Shown here one piece after another: positions 9,401 to 18,984 of a stretch of 64,000 nt of DNA. Origin of the DNA: Constantimarinum furrinae (GTDB lineage: Bacteria; Bacteroidota; Bacteroidia; Flavobacteriales; Flavobacteriaceae); contig NZ_CP052909.1 of assembly GCF_014295415.1 (NCBI RefSeq), positions 2,356,001 to 2,420,000 of the forward strand. Reading direction: 5' to 3'. The notes under the pieces are model-generated. The model ran no database searches. It saw nothing but the letters and a program-made list of their open reading frames with translations, and was not told the origin of the DNA. How positions within the stretch are numbered: position 1 is the first letter of the stretch; each line of letters opens with the position of its first letter. Both the position numbers and the translations under genes were made by a program.

Positions 9401-10128
9401 ATCCTGAACTTATCCTAGCATTACAGCTGTTACTGGCTCATGTGATCACCGATTTTTTACTGCAAACCCAGTCGCTGGTAACGCAAAAACAACAGAAAAA
9501 AGCAGCTTCTCCGTTCTTATACATTCACTCCATTTTAGCAGGACTAATCACTTATGTGATCATTCAGGATTGGAGTATGTGGATGGTGCCTGTGATCATT
9601 TCGGTAACACATTTCTTAATAGACCTCTGGAAACTTCACCAAAAAGAGGATTCTTTGCACTATTTCCTGTGGGATCAATTCTTACATCTGCTTGTTTTAC
9701 TGGGGATCTGGTTGTACTTAACTGAAAATTTTAGCGAAGTGATTCCTTTTATCGGTTCACTTTTTACCACTAAGACTGCGTTAGTTTATATCATTGGCTA
9801 TGTAATTGTGATCTTTCCTATAGGGTTTATTATAGGGAAGGCTACACAGCGCTGGCAGGAAGAAATAGCTCAGGAGGACGGACTCTCAAGTCTCGAAAAA
9901 GCAGGGCGCTATATCGGGATCTTTGAACGTATTCTGGTACTTACTTTTATTATGACCGATAACTTTTCGGCCATTGGCTTTTTAATCGCTGCAAAATCTA
10001 TTCTAAGGTTTAGTGATAAGAGTAAAAGCGGTGCACGAAAGCAAACCGAATATGTGCTTATAGGAACCCTAATGAGCTTCGCGCTCACCATTATAATTGG
10101 GTTTTTAATGCGCGTACTCGTATTCTAG
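9397..10128 (+). CDS. DUF3307 family membrane protein
   Basis: Polytopic membrane protein of 243 residues. Its start, LALQLLLAHVITDFLLQTQSL, carries the short HxxxDF-type pattern of DUF3307, and a later segment VTHFLIDLWKL repeats an HxxxD motif, so a membrane metal site is possible. About six hydrophobic segments are visible. Translation is probably coupled to satD through the four-base overlap. Its last 24 bases overlap the converging gene at 10105. The role is unknown; the pair with SatD suggests a membrane effector and its regulator. Confidence 0.85.
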   Translation: MNPELILALQLLLAHVITDFLLQTQSLVTQKQQKKAASPFLYIHSILAGLITYVIIQDWSMWMVPVIISVTHFLIDLWKLHQKEDSLHYFLWDQFLHLLVLLGIWLYLTENFSEVIPFIGSLFTTKTALVYIIGYVIVIFPIGFIIGKATQRWQEEIAQEDGLSSLEKAGRYIGIFERILVLTFIMTDNFSAIGFLIAAKSILRFSDKSKSGARKQTEYVLIGTLMSFALTIIIGFLMRVLVF

Positions 10129-10512
10129 CAGTTGTATATTGTTTTTGATCCTGTCCTTCACTATATTCATCATTCGTTTGTTTAATGCTGAAGAATTCTG
10201 AATGTAGATTTCGTATTCCTCAACGGTAAATTGACCAATGATGATGCCTTTTAGTGAATTTCTGAATTTCATATCCTTGTGGATGGCATTCTCGACGTAA
10301 TCAAAGCGCTTTTCCAGGGAAAGATCATAAAACACATTCTTGTGTTTGGCAATATAATTTCTGAAAACGGCCACTAATAATTCATTCTGAAGCTTTGCCA
10401 CCGGGCGCAAAGTCCGGTTCTGAAACACTTCGTCTGCAGACATTGAATCATTCACTATGGCTGAAGCAATTACGGGTCTGAGTTCTAAGAGGGAAATATC
10501 ACGGGAATCCAT
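10105..10512 (-). CDS. Conserved-looking hypothetical protein, 135 residues
   Basis: I do not recognise this protein with certainty. It begins MDSRDISLLELRPVIASAIV and is soluble and mostly helical, with a charged C-terminal half and no cysteine. No signal peptide or membrane segment is visible. The frame is open over its whole length with flavobacterial codon use, and the last 24 bases overlap the end of the DUF3307 gene tail to tail. It lies alone between that gene and the divergent aldehyde dehydrogenase. Confidence 0.65.
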   Translation of the reverse strand: MDSRDISLLELRPVIASAIVNDSMSADEVFQNRTLRPVAKLQNELLVAVFRNYIAKHKNVFYDLSLEKRFDYVENAIHKDMKFRNSLKGIIIGQFTVEEYEIYIQNSSALNKRMMNIVKDRIKNNIQLLEYEYAH

Positions 10513-10665
10513 AAGTGAGCGGGTTTTAATAAAAGTAGGAATTGCCGCTCTTTTAGAAGCTCATCGCTTCAGAAGTTATAAACTATGTTTTCAACAGTTT
10601 TTCAGTTAAATTCCTCTTAAACATTCCAATGTTGACGCGGTATTCCATACTTTTAAAAGAAAAAC

Positions 10666-12027
10666 ATGAGCACCGTTACTTCCATAAACCCATATACCGG
10701 GAAGGAAATAGAATCATTTAAAACCCATACTAAGAAAGAAATTTCTGAAATACTTCAAAATGCCGATAACCGATTTTACTCCTGGAGAGAAACGTCGTTC
10801 ACCGAGAGAAAAAAGCTCATGCTGGCGGCTGCTTCAGAGCTAAAAAAGAATAAGGAAGAATACGCGAAAACTATGACGGCCGAGATCGGGAAGCCCATCG
10901 CTCAATCCATCGCCGAAATTGAGAAATGTGCCTGGGTTTGCGAATATTACGCCGAAAATGCAAAGGAACACATGAAGAATGAGATCGTAAAAACCGATGC
11001 ATTTAAGAGTTATTGCAGCTATGAACCTCTTGGAGTGGTGTTGGCCATAATGCCGTGGAATTATCCGTTCTGGCAGGTCTTTCGGTTCGCCGCACCGGCG
11101 TTAATGGCGGGCAATGTGGGCATACTTAAACATGCCTCCAATGTATTTGGTTCGGCATTGAATATAGAAAAAGTGTTTAAAAGGGCCGGATTCCCTGCTA
11201 ATTGTTTTTCCACACTCCTTATTGGAAGTGATTCCATTGAAGCGATCATTGAAGATCCAATGGTCAAGGCTGTGACACTCACAGGAAGTGGCCCCGCAGG
11301 CTCCGCAGTAGCTTCAGCAGCCGGAAGAATGATCAAGAAAACCGTGCTGGAGCTGGGAGGAAGTAATGCGTTGGTAGTGTTAAAGGACTGTGATATGGAT
11401 GCTACGGTCGACACTTGTGTTCAGGCACGATTTCAAAATACGGGTCAGAGTTGTATCGCAGGAAAACGGTTATTGGTAGATAGCTCTATTTCAGAAGAAT
11501 TCATTGAAAGACTAGTAAAAAAAGTGAGGGAGTTGAAAAGTGGCGATCCCGCAGATGAAGATACGTACATTGGTACCTTAGCCAGAGAAGACCTTGCCAA
11601 AGACCTTGAATCGCAGGTGAAACGATCGGTTAAAAAGGGAGCCAAGGTCCTCATCGGTGGAAAACGACAAAACGCCTATTTTGAGCCCACCGTACTGGCT
11701 GATGTCACACCTAAAATGCCTGTGTTCAATGAAGAAACCTTCGGGCCGGTATTATCGGTTTCAACCTTTAAAACGCTGGATGAAGCTATAGCGCTTTCCA
11801 ATGACTCGAAATTCGGATTAGGAGTATCGGTATTCACCAAAGATATAAAAGCCGCAGAAGACATCGCTTACCGTTTTAATGAGGGAGCCGTCTTTATCAA
11901 CGAGTTGGTAAAGAGCGATCCGCGTTTACCCTTTGGGGGTATTAAGGAAAGCGGCTATGGTAGGGAGTTGAGCGAGCACGGAATACGAGAGTTTTTAAAC
12001 CGAAAAACTATTTTTATAAACAAATAA
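10666..12027 (+). CDS. NAD(P)-dependent aldehyde dehydrogenase, succinate-semialdehyde type
   Basis: Oxidises an aldehyde to the acid in the cytoplasm. The 453 residues show the family motifs in order: AIMPWNYPFWQVFRF, TGSGPAGSAV, LELGGSNALVVL with the general-base Glu, NTGQSCIAGKR with the catalytic Cys near residue 263, EETFGPVLSV, and PFGGIKESGYGREL near the end. Length and motifs are closest to succinate-semialdehyde dehydrogenases (GabD/YneI type), but the substrate cannot be read from sequence. It is monocistronic, ending at a hairpin shared with the converging gene. Confidence 0.88.
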   Translation: MSTVTSINPYTGKEIESFKTHTKKEISEILQNADNRFYSWRETSFTERKKLMLAAASELKKNKEEYAKTMTAEIGKPIAQSIAEIEKCAWVCEYYAENAKEHMKNEIVKTDAFKSYCSYEPLGVVLAIMPWNYPFWQVFRFAAPALMAGNVGILKHASNVFGSALNIEKVFKRAGFPANCFSTLLIGSDSIEAIIEDPMVKAVTLTGSGPAGSAVASAAGRMIKKTVLELGGSNALVVLKDCDMDATVDTCVQARFQNTGQSCIAGKRLLVDSSISEEFIERLVKKVRELKSGDPADEDTYIGTLAREDLAKDLESQVKRSVKKGAKVLIGGKRQNAYFEPTVLADVTPKMPVFNEETFGPVLSVSTFKTLDEAIALSNDSKFGLGVSVFTKDIKAAEDIAYRFNEGAVFINELVKSDPRLPFGGIKESGYGRELSEHGIREFLNRKTIFINK

Positions 12028-12051
12028 AAAGCCCCACGTATAGTGAGGCTT
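12026..12051. terminator. Shared hairpin between converging genes
   Basis: AAGCC-CAC pairs with GTG-GGCTT across one C/A mismatch, loop at 12038-12042. The T-rich side is on the - strand (CTTTTTATTT after the stem), so it mainly serves the gene at 12075-15167. It starts directly at the aldehyde dehydrogenase stop codon. Confidence 0.6.
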
Positions 12052-12074
12052 AGTACGTTAACATACCAAAGATA

Positions 12075-15000
12075 TTAGTCCTTCTTAACGAATTCTTCTC
12101 TGCTTTTTATATCAGGTATAGAAATCTCATTTTTTGCCAGAAAGCTCATAAATTTATCCCCTTGCTTGTCCATAATGGTTGCAAAACGCTCCTTGGCCGT
12201 ATTGAATTCTTCAGTAATTAGCTCAAGATTCATTTTCTGCGCTCCCGATACCCGATCGTAACTAGTTGCGATTCCGCTGTACAGGTCTCCCATTTTTTCC
12301 CGTAATTCGGGTTCGGCGGAAGCCACATAATTATCACCGGTTGTGATAACTAGATCGGTTCTTAAAGCTTCAAGATCATCATACAGCTTTTGAGCCTGCT
12401 TTTTCCCTTTAGGATGCTTTTCGATCACTTCTTTAGTCTTATCCTGAATTTCGTTGATCTTATACACCATATAAGCCAGATCTTCTACCATAGTATACAT
12501 GGTTTGCGTAAGTTCTTCCTGTTCCTTACGTTCGGCTAGGGTGGTAAGTGCGGTATCGTCATATTTCAGTTCAATCACCTGTTCGTAAGAATCCTTTCCT
12601 TTTGTAAGGATCACCTTGTATTTTCCCGCCGGAACTCTTGGTGCTGTAAATCCGCCAAACGACAAGGTTTTTCCTTCAGCCATCTTTGGGATCGTGGTGT
12701 TGAATCCCCAGTTAACAATATTGATCCCTTTAGATTTTCCCGGACTTAAGGAAGTGATCTTATTTCCTTCCATATCCTGAATTTCCATGGTCATCTTTCC
12801 GAAGGTATGTCGCTTCTGCAAATAATAAACAATGCGGGCAGCTGTACTTTTATTGGCACCTACAAATTGAGTTTCTGTACCGAATCCACCCGAAAATCCG
12901 CCTTCTTCTACCATGGTTACCGGCTTGGTTTTAAAGAAATGCACATCCTTGGAGAGTACTTCTTGGTTCAATTCCCGCAACGGACTAATATCATCAATGA
13001 TAATTACACCTCTACCGTGTGTTCCCATGACAATGTCATTTGTTTTTTTCTGAAGATCGATAAAATGAACTGCGACAGGAGGCATGTTGTTGGTAAAATG
13101 CGACCAGTTTTTTCCACCATCTATAGTCACGTATAAACCAAATTCAGTCCCGAGGAACAACAGATCCTCGTTTACGTAATCTTCCTGAATGTTTCTTACA
13201 AATGCATTTTCCTGAATATCGGGTGAGATGATCGATTTCCACGTTTTACCATAATCTGTCGTCTTAAGTGCATAAGGTTTCATATCACCACTTGTATGCC
13301 CCTCAAATACGGCATAAGCGGTACCTTTGCCGTGAACACTGGCTTCGATATGGTATACCCAGGTATTCTTCGGAATTCCGATGAGATTAGCCGTTACATT
13401 GTTCCAGTTCTTTCCACCGTCTGTGGTCACTTGAACGTTTCCGTCGTCTGTCCCAACCCAGATCACATTGGCATCCAATGGGGATTCGGCAATGGTAAAG
13501 ATTGTTGTATGATTTTCGGCACCGCTGTTATCTACTGAAAGACCTCCGGATTTCGATTGATCCTGCTTGGTTGGATCGTTTGTAGTGAGGTCGGGAGATA
13601 TGATCGTCCAACTGTCACCCATATCGTCTGATCGATGTACGAACTGACTTCCCATATAAAAGCGATCGGGGAAGTGGGCGCTTACCGCCATTGGAGCATT
13701 CCAGTTAAAACGAAGTTCCGGATCCCCTTTTTTAGGTAATGGTTGTATGGTCTTAGTTCTGTTGCGATCCACATCGTAGCGCCACACATTTTCGGCGCCC
13801 TGCATTTCAGAATAGATTATGTTTTTTGTTGGATGCTTTAATACTCTAAAACCATCGCCTGCCCCAACGCTGTTCCAGTCTCTGGCATTTACTCCACCGG
13901 GAGAGGATGAGGGTCCATACCAACTTCCGTTATCTTGTAATCCGCCATAAACGTTATACGGTTCGGCATCATCAACACTTATGTGATAGAATTGAGAAAG
14001 GGGCAAATTCTCGACGATCTCGAATGTAGTACCGCCATTCCATGATCGATATACCCCACCATCGGTTCCCGAATACATAATATCACTGTTGTGAATATCG
14101 AAGGTGATGTCATGGATATCACTGTGCATATTCCCTAACGATTTAAAGGTTTTTCCACCATCCCGACTAATAGAACCGTTTAATCCGCCTTTTACTACGA
14201 TATCCGGATTTTTTGGGTCGATGGTAATTCTTGAAAAGTAAAACGGACGTACCGTAAGTCCGAAATCATTATTAAGATGTTCCCAATTTTGGCCGGCATT
14301 GGTGGATTTCCACAGGCCGTTCTTACTTTTATCTTCTGTCTCTAATACCGCATACAATATCGCATTATCACTGGGAGCGATCTGCACGGCAATTCGTCCT
14401 AGTTTACCCGATGGAAAGCCATTGTGTATCTTATTCCAGGTTTTCCCACTGTCTGTAGATTTATACAGTGCACTGTTTTCACCACCCGAATTAAAGCCCC
14501 ATGCCGTTCTTCTGAACTGCCACATAGAAGCGTATAAAACGTTTGGATTCTTCGGATCCATGATCACCTCGGCTGCGCCGGTACTTTTATCAATATATAG
14601 GATCTTATTCCAAGTCTTCCCGCCATCTGTTGTCTTATACACACCTCTGTCTTCGCTGTCGCTCCACAACGCTCCCAATACTCCTACATATACTTCATCG
14701 GTATTATTCGGATTAATAGCTATGGAAGCAATACGTTCACTTTTTTCAAATCCGGGTATTTCTTTCCAGTTGGTACCTCCATCGGTGGTCTTATACAATC
14801 CGTCACCAACCGACACCGAATTACGCGTCCAGGTTTCTCCTGTACCAACCCAGATCACCTGATCGGGGTCTTTTGGATCCAGTTTTACCACGCCAATAGA
14901 TTGTACATAATCATCGAAAATAGGAGAGAAGGTGGCTCCTCCGTCATTCGATCTCCATACGCCGCCTCCGGCTGTACCCGCGTAAAGTACTCTGGCATTG

Positions 15001-15167
15001 GTAGGATGGTTTTCAAGGTCGTTTATTCGTCCGCTCATTAAGGCCGGTCCAATATGCCGTGCCTTCATGTCTCCAAAAAGTTCCTTTCCTTTTAACGACA
15101 CTTCCTGAGCCTTGGTGACCACTGGAATGATGAGAAGAGAAAAGAATAAGATCAGTAATTTTTTCAT
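12075..15167 (-). CDS. Secreted BNR/VPS10-type (sortilin-like) beta-propeller protein, copy 1
   Basis: The 1030-residue product has a signal peptide (MKKLLILFFSLLIIPVVTKAQ). The first 700 residues contain many BNR/Asp-box repeats such as STDSGKTWNK, TTDGGKNWN and TTDYGKTWK. This matches the sortilin-like (VPS10) propellers that Bacteroidota label glycosyl hydrolase or WD40/YVTN. A small beta domain with PAGKYKVIL and a helical, Lys-rich C-terminal 150 residues follow. No T9SS tail is visible. The substrate is unknown. Two more copies lie at 38583-41864 and 56320-59349. It appears to be transcribed alone. Confidence 0.88.
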   Translation of the reverse strand: MKKLLILFFSLLIIPVVTKAQEVSLKGKELFGDMKARHIGPALMSGRINDLENHPTNARVLYAGTAGGGVWRSNDGGATFSPIFDDYVQSIGVVKLDPKDPDQVIWVGTGETWTRNSVSVGDGLYKTTDGGTNWKEIPGFEKSERIASIAINPNNTDEVYVGVLGALWSDSEDRGVYKTTDGGKTWNKILYIDKSTGAAEVIMDPKNPNVLYASMWQFRRTAWGFNSGGENSALYKSTDSGKTWNKIHNGFPSGKLGRIAVQIAPSDNAILYAVLETEDKSKNGLWKSTNAGQNWEHLNNDFGLTVRPFYFSRITIDPKNPDIVVKGGLNGSISRDGGKTFKSLGNMHSDIHDITFDIHNSDIMYSGTDGGVYRSWNGGTTFEIVENLPLSQFYHISVDDAEPYNVYGGLQDNGSWYGPSSSPGGVNARDWNSVGAGDGFRVLKHPTKNIIYSEMQGAENVWRYDVDRNRTKTIQPLPKKGDPELRFNWNAPMAVSAHFPDRFYMGSQFVHRSDDMGDSWTIISPDLTTNDPTKQDQSKSGGLSVDNSGAENHTTIFTIAESPLDANVIWVGTDDGNVQVTTDGGKNWNNVTANLIGIPKNTWVYHIEASVHGKGTAYAVFEGHTSGDMKPYALKTTDYGKTWKSIISPDIQENAFVRNIQEDYVNEDLLFLGTEFGLYVTIDGGKNWSHFTNNMPPVAVHFIDLQKKTNDIVMGTHGRGVIIIDDISPLRELNQEVLSKDVHFFKTKPVTMVEEGGFSGGFGTETQFVGANKSTAARIVYYLQKRHTFGKMTMEIQDMEGNKITSLSPGKSKGINIVNWGFNTTIPKMAEGKTLSFGGFTAPRVPAGKYKVILTKGKDSYEQVIELKYDDTALTTLAERKEQEELTQTMYTMVEDLAYMVYKINEIQDKTKEVIEKHPKGKKQAQKLYDDLEALRTDLVITTGDNYVASAEPELREKMGDLYSGIATSYDRVSGAQKMNLELITEEFNTAKERFATIMDKQGDKFMSFLAKNEISIPDIKSREEFVKKD

Positions 15168-15216
15168 CGATAGTGTTTTTGGTTAGAAAATTATTTATGC
15201 TGTAATTCAGGTAAAA

Positions 15217-15240
15217 AAAATCCCCTAAAGCGGGGATTTT
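15217..15240 (-). terminator. Terminator after the LolA-like gene
   Basis: Perfect 9-base-pair stem AAAATCCCC / GGGGATTTT with a 6-base loop (TAAAGC), followed on the - strand by a run of T. It separates the gene at 15260-15991 from the propeller gene downstream on the same strand. Confidence 0.85.
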
Positions 15241-15259
15241 TTAATGTTTCAGTATCTAA

Positions 15260-15991
15260 TTATTCAGGAAAGACAAACATTGCTTCGTCTATTTCCGGAT
15301 TTATAACGATCTCTGTGATGGTTACAGGTTGGCCCCCCATAGTCATAGCAAACGGGAAGTACAATCCATCCACTTCCTGATAGTCGCTCATGGTATCTGT
15401 AAACTTCTGTCCTTTCATTGGTCCTACCATAGCTTCCGCTTCGGTGGCGATAGGGACAAAGTTTTCAGCTTCAAAATAATACGTTGTAATATTTGGAGTT
15501 TCAACTCCGTCGGCCATAACAGGTAGCTGAGTGAGTTTAACTTTGTAAGTTTCTGTTCCTTCCATGGTCTCTTTCCCTATCAGCTCTACCGTATACCCTT
15601 TTTCTTTGTAATTTAGGAAAGGTGAAGGAAAGTTCCCAGACTGTTTTTTCATGTTCTCGGTAGCTTCAGCATCACTTTTTTCAGGTTGCATGGTCATAAA
15701 ATTTGTAGTCCACATCGTTTCTCCATCAAAGGAAAACTGAGTCATTTCCTGTCCCTGAATATTAATCTTTAAAAGTTGTTTCCCATCTTTAGTCTGGTAC
15801 ATTTCAATCGGGATAGTCATTCCCTGTGCATTTACAGACCCAACAAATTTTATCGATTCCAGATTATTCCAATTGTCAACACCTCCGGTGTTCTCGAAAT
15901 AATTTGCGATAATTTCGTCAACATTCTGAGCATTTACGGGTGCAAATGCAACCAAAAACAAGACGATACTTAGTGTTTTAAATATTTTCAT
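15260..15991 (-). CDS. Secreted protein with LolA/LolB-like fold (outer-membrane lipoprotein-sorting type)
   Basis: I take the ATG at 15991 as start, since it gives a clean signal peptide (MKIFKTLSIVLFLVAFAPVNA, then QN); the open frame runs 14 codons further upstream without sense. The mature protein begins VDEIIANYFENTGG, then shows alternating beta strands (FVGSVNAQGMTIPIEMY, KINIQGQEMTQFSFDGETMW) and ends EIDEAMFVFPE. This pattern is typical of outer-membrane lipoprotein-sorting-like proteins of Bacteroidota. No lipobox is visible. A terminator follows it. Confidence 0.75.
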   Translation of the reverse strand: MKIFKTLSIVLFLVAFAPVNAQNVDEIIANYFENTGGVDNWNNLESIKFVGSVNAQGMTIPIEMYQTKDGKQLLKINIQGQEMTQFSFDGETMWTTNFMTMQPEKSDAEATENMKKQSGNFPSPFLNYKEKGYTVELIGKETMEGTETYKVKLTQLPVMADGVETPNITTYYFEAENFVPIATEAEAMVGPMKGQKFTDTMSDYQEVDGLYFPFAMTMGGQPVTITEIVINPEIDEAMFVFPE

Positions 15992-16171
15992 TAGTAGTGT
16001 TTTTTTAATTTTACGTAAAAGTAAGTCGACCAACCGTATAAAGTGTTACATCGCTTGATTAATTTTTTTTCTTTTTTAACATATAAATTCCATGAATAGT
16101 TCAAGACAACAATGAATTACTAATGTTCATAGGATTTATCGATTAGTATGTATAAGATAAGTTGCATTCTT

Positions 16172-17266
16172 CTAAAAGTCAAGTTCAACCTTTTGTACCC
16201 CTTCTGCTTGTTCTTTAGCGCGCTTCAATTCATCTGCCGTAGGAGGTGTTGGCGCCTGTTCTTCCTTTAAATTGGGTTCAAAACTTAGATGTGTATAGGT
16301 TGGAAAATGATCTGAGTTGATATCTTCTCCCAGCTCAAGCTCAATTACTCTGAATTCAGAAGAAATAAATATATGATCTAATGGCCATCTGAAAATAAAA
16401 CTTTTGGCATTAAAGGTATTATAAAAACCTCGACCTTTTCGTACATCAAGGAGTTCTCCCACGGTTTCGAATAAAGAGGTAGTGGCAGACCATGCAACAT
16501 CGTTAAAATCTCCCAGAACTATTACGGGTAATTCACTCTGTCTACTAAGGTTGGCAATTTTCATCATTTCGGCATCTCTGTCTGAAGAGCTGGGATTATG
16601 TTGCGGCATAGGAGGAGTTGGATGTATATTGTACATCTGTATGGTGTCTCCGTTGCGCAGGATTAGTTTCGAATGGATGGAGGGAATGCTGTCGTCCACA
16701 AGGTATTGCACGGTTGGATCTACAAGTTTTAATTTTGAATAAAGCAACATGCCGTAGGTGTTGTCCAGCGGTACTTCTACCCGATATTGATAATGTGATG
16801 GGAGATCTTTTACGATGTCATCCCGCCATCGTTGATTGGTTTCAACAAATAACAGCACGTCGGCATCCCTTTTTTCAATTTCCGCTATAAGGTGTTTCGA
16901 TTCCTTATTATCCTGAAACACATTCGCTGTATACAGTTTAATATCAGATTCGCCAATCGGGTTTTTTATATCTTCAGGGCTTGAGGCTTTATTAACAGCG
17001 AACGGTGCCATTGGCGTATACGGATAGATCTTGGCAACCTGAAAAATAAAACAGCCCAATATAAGGGCAACAAAAACATAATCCTCTTTGCGTTTAATAT
17101 CAAACCGCATAAAATAGACAACCAAAGCGGTAAATGTTAGTATAGTTAATTGTATGTGTGGGAAATCGAACATCCTTATCCACCAGAAATCCATTGCGAT
17201 AAATGGAATTAGGGTTAGAGTGATTGCAATACCTCCAAAAATATGTAAGAAGTTTTTTAACTTCAT
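16172..17266 (-). CDS. Membrane-anchored endonuclease/exonuclease/phosphatase (EEP) family protein
   Basis: Three hydrophobic segments fill the first 90 residues; the rest is an EEP-fold hydrolase domain outside the membrane or in the cytoplasm. Key motifs are FVETNQRW (metal Glu), YNIHPTPP, VLGDFNDVAWS (GDFN Asp/Asn), WPLDHIFIS and SDHFPTYTHLSF (final SDH). All expected catalytic segments are present. The substrate may be nucleic acid, a phospholipid or another phosphodiester. The product is 364 residues. It lies downstream of the mscS-type gene at 17313, with a 46-base gap. Confidence 0.85.
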   Translation of the reverse strand: MKLKNFLHIFGGIAITLTLIPFIAMDFWWIRMFDFPHIQLTILTFTALVVYFMRFDIKRKEDYVFVALILGCFIFQVAKIYPYTPMAPFAVNKASSPEDIKNPIGESDIKLYTANVFQDNKESKHLIAEIEKRDADVLLFVETNQRWRDDIVKDLPSHYQYRVEVPLDNTYGMLLYSKLKLVDPTVQYLVDDSIPSIHSKLILRNGDTIQMYNIHPTPPMPQHNPSSSDRDAEMMKIANLSRQSELPVIVLGDFNDVAWSATTSLFETVGELLDVRKGRGFYNTFNAKSFIFRWPLDHIFISSEFRVIELELGEDINSDHFPTYTHLSFEPNLKEEQAPTPPTADELKRAKEQAEGVQKVELDF

Positions 17267-17312
17267 GCTATGGTGTTATTCTGTTAAAGTTAAGACTTTT
17301 TTCAGGTTGTAA

Positions 17313-18584
17313 TTATTTCGTTGAAATATTTACAATGTCTTTTCCTGTAGGTAATTCAAATATTTCGAGTCCGAAGTAGGGCACAGCCGCAAGTAAATGG
17401 TCAAAAATATCGGCTTGTATATGCTCATAGTTTTCCCAGTTCTTGTCGTAACTGAAACAAAAGATCTCTATGGGAATGCCTTTATCGGTAGGTGCCAGAT
17501 GCCGTACCATTAAAAAGAGGTCCTTGTTAATAGCCGGGTTTTCATGAAGCATGGCATCTGCATATTTTCTGAACACACCCAGGTTGGTTTGATTCTTCCC
17601 ATTTATTAACAAGCTTTTATCTGCCTCTACTTGCTTGTTATAATGGTTTACATCTTTTTGACGATGATCTATATACGGAGCGATCAACTGAATTTTTTTT
17701 AGATCTTCAAGTTCTTCCGGAGTAAGAAATTTGATCGAACTTTGCTTTATAAATATGGCTCTTTTAATCCTTCTACCTTTAGATTCTTGCATCCCGCGCC
17801 AGTTCTGAAACGAATCTGCTATAAGACTATATGTGGGAATAGTGGTGTAGGTATTGTCAAAATTCTGAACCCTAACGGTCGCAAGATTTATTTCAGTGAC
17901 ATAACCGTCTGCTCCGTATTTACTGAATGTGATCCAGTCTCCAATACGTACAATGTCATTTACCGATACTTGTATACTTGCAACAAAACCCAGAATGGTA
18001 TCCTTAAAGATCAATAACACGATAGCCGATGCAGCTCCCAGAGTTGCCAGACTGGTTATGCTATAACCGGTAAGCAGGTTTATGATAAAAAAAACACCCA
18101 CCCCCCAAGCAAAGATCATTAAAACCTGTATATAGCTCTCAAGCGGTTTATCGTAATAATCGGGTTTGCCTTGTAAATAATTTCGAGTGGTTCTTAAAAG
18201 ACTTCTAAAAACCAGAATACACAAAATTACCAGATAGATATTTGCCCCAACAAAAATGATCTTAGTAATTATTGGATATTCGATAAACAGAATTGGAGCG
18301 ATCTCCCAAACTATGGCTAAGGGCACAAAATGAGCAATATATCTGGGAAAATTACTTTTCACAAGATAATCATCAAAAGTGGTTGCTGTTTTTACACTAA
18401 ACGCTTTAAAAGCCTGCACGATCACTTTTCTTACAATAATGTCGAGAACTGTAACGACGAGAATAACGACCAAAAGATTGATAAATGTACCCAATGCAGC
18501 AGCAAGCCCAAGATGCATTCCCTGGTCTATAAAAAATTCCTGCAACCAGCAGGAATAGTATTTTAAAGCATCAAAATCCATCAT
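17313..18584 (-). CDS. MscS-family mechanosensitive channel, large type (YbdG/MscM-like)
   Basis: Inner-membrane channel that opens under membrane tension. The 423 residues have about five membrane segments (residues 20-185), a pore-lining helix with TLGAASAIVLLIFKDTILGFVASI, and then the cytoplasmic beta domain (DWITFSKYGADGYVTEI, TVRVQNFDNTYTTIPTYSL). The long C-terminal part and the FDNTYTTIPTY motif match the YbdG subgroup better than classic MscS. Its start overlaps the DUF3817 stop by four bases, so the two genes are coupled. Confidence 0.9.
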   Translation of the reverse strand: MMDFDALKYYSCWLQEFFIDQGMHLGLAAALGTFINLLVVILVVTVLDIIVRKVIVQAFKAFSVKTATTFDDYLVKSNFPRYIAHFVPLAIVWEIAPILFIEYPIITKIIFVGANIYLVILCILVFRSLLRTTRNYLQGKPDYYDKPLESYIQVLMIFAWGVGVFFIINLLTGYSITSLATLGAASAIVLLIFKDTILGFVASIQVSVNDIVRIGDWITFSKYGADGYVTEINLATVRVQNFDNTYTTIPTYSLIADSFQNWRGMQESKGRRIKRAIFIKQSSIKFLTPEELEDLKKIQLIAPYIDHRQKDVNHYNKQVEADKSLLINGKNQTNLGVFRKYADAMLHENPAINKDLFLMVRHLAPTDKGIPIEIFCFSYDKNWENYEHIQADIFDHLLAAVPYFGLEIFELPTGKDIVNISTK

Positions 18585-18859
18585 AGATATTTATGTTCAA
18601 CATAGAATGGGCCAAAGGGCAAAACAGAACAAAGTATCGCTATCATAAGTGTCAATAGCGACCAGTTTAGTTTCTTATACATGATAACGGCACCTATTAC
18701 GTACATTATAAACAAAACTCCGTGTCCCATTCCCACCACCTGAACCATCTGCGGAAGCCCCCAGATGTATTTAAGAGGCATGGCAATTCCCAAAAGGACT
18801 AAAAATGAAATCGCTTCGAGGGTACTAATTAATTTAAACGTTTTTACAGATAGGGTCAC
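18581..18859 (-). CDS. DUF3817 small membrane protein
   Basis: A 92-residue protein with three hydrophobic segments and the DUF3817 features: FKLISTLEAISFLVLLGIAMPLKY at the start (cut here for length), then GMGHGVLFIMY and LPFGPFYVEHKYL at the end. The family role is unknown. It is the first gene of a two-gene operon with the large MscS channel, overlapping by ATGA, which suggests a link to membrane or osmotic physiology. That link is inference. Confidence 0.85.
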   Translation of the reverse strand: MTLSVKTFKLISTLEAISFLVLLGIAMPLKYIWGLPQMVQVVGMGHGVLFIMYVIGAVIMYKKLNWSLLTLMIAILCSVLPFGPFYVEHKYL

Positions 18860-18984
18860 GCGTTGAGATTTTGAACAAAGATACAGTAACTAAATTTCAA
18901 GCTCCAATTTTATGAATAATTTAAGTGAGATTAATCCTAAAACTAACGCTATAGACAGTATCTTTATCTTCAAACATCCTCTAA

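Noticed and set aside
14299-14862. A 187-codon + strand frame.
   Set aside because: It lies wholly inside the first propeller gene on the - strand and shows no domain; the propeller frame has clear Asp-box repeats.
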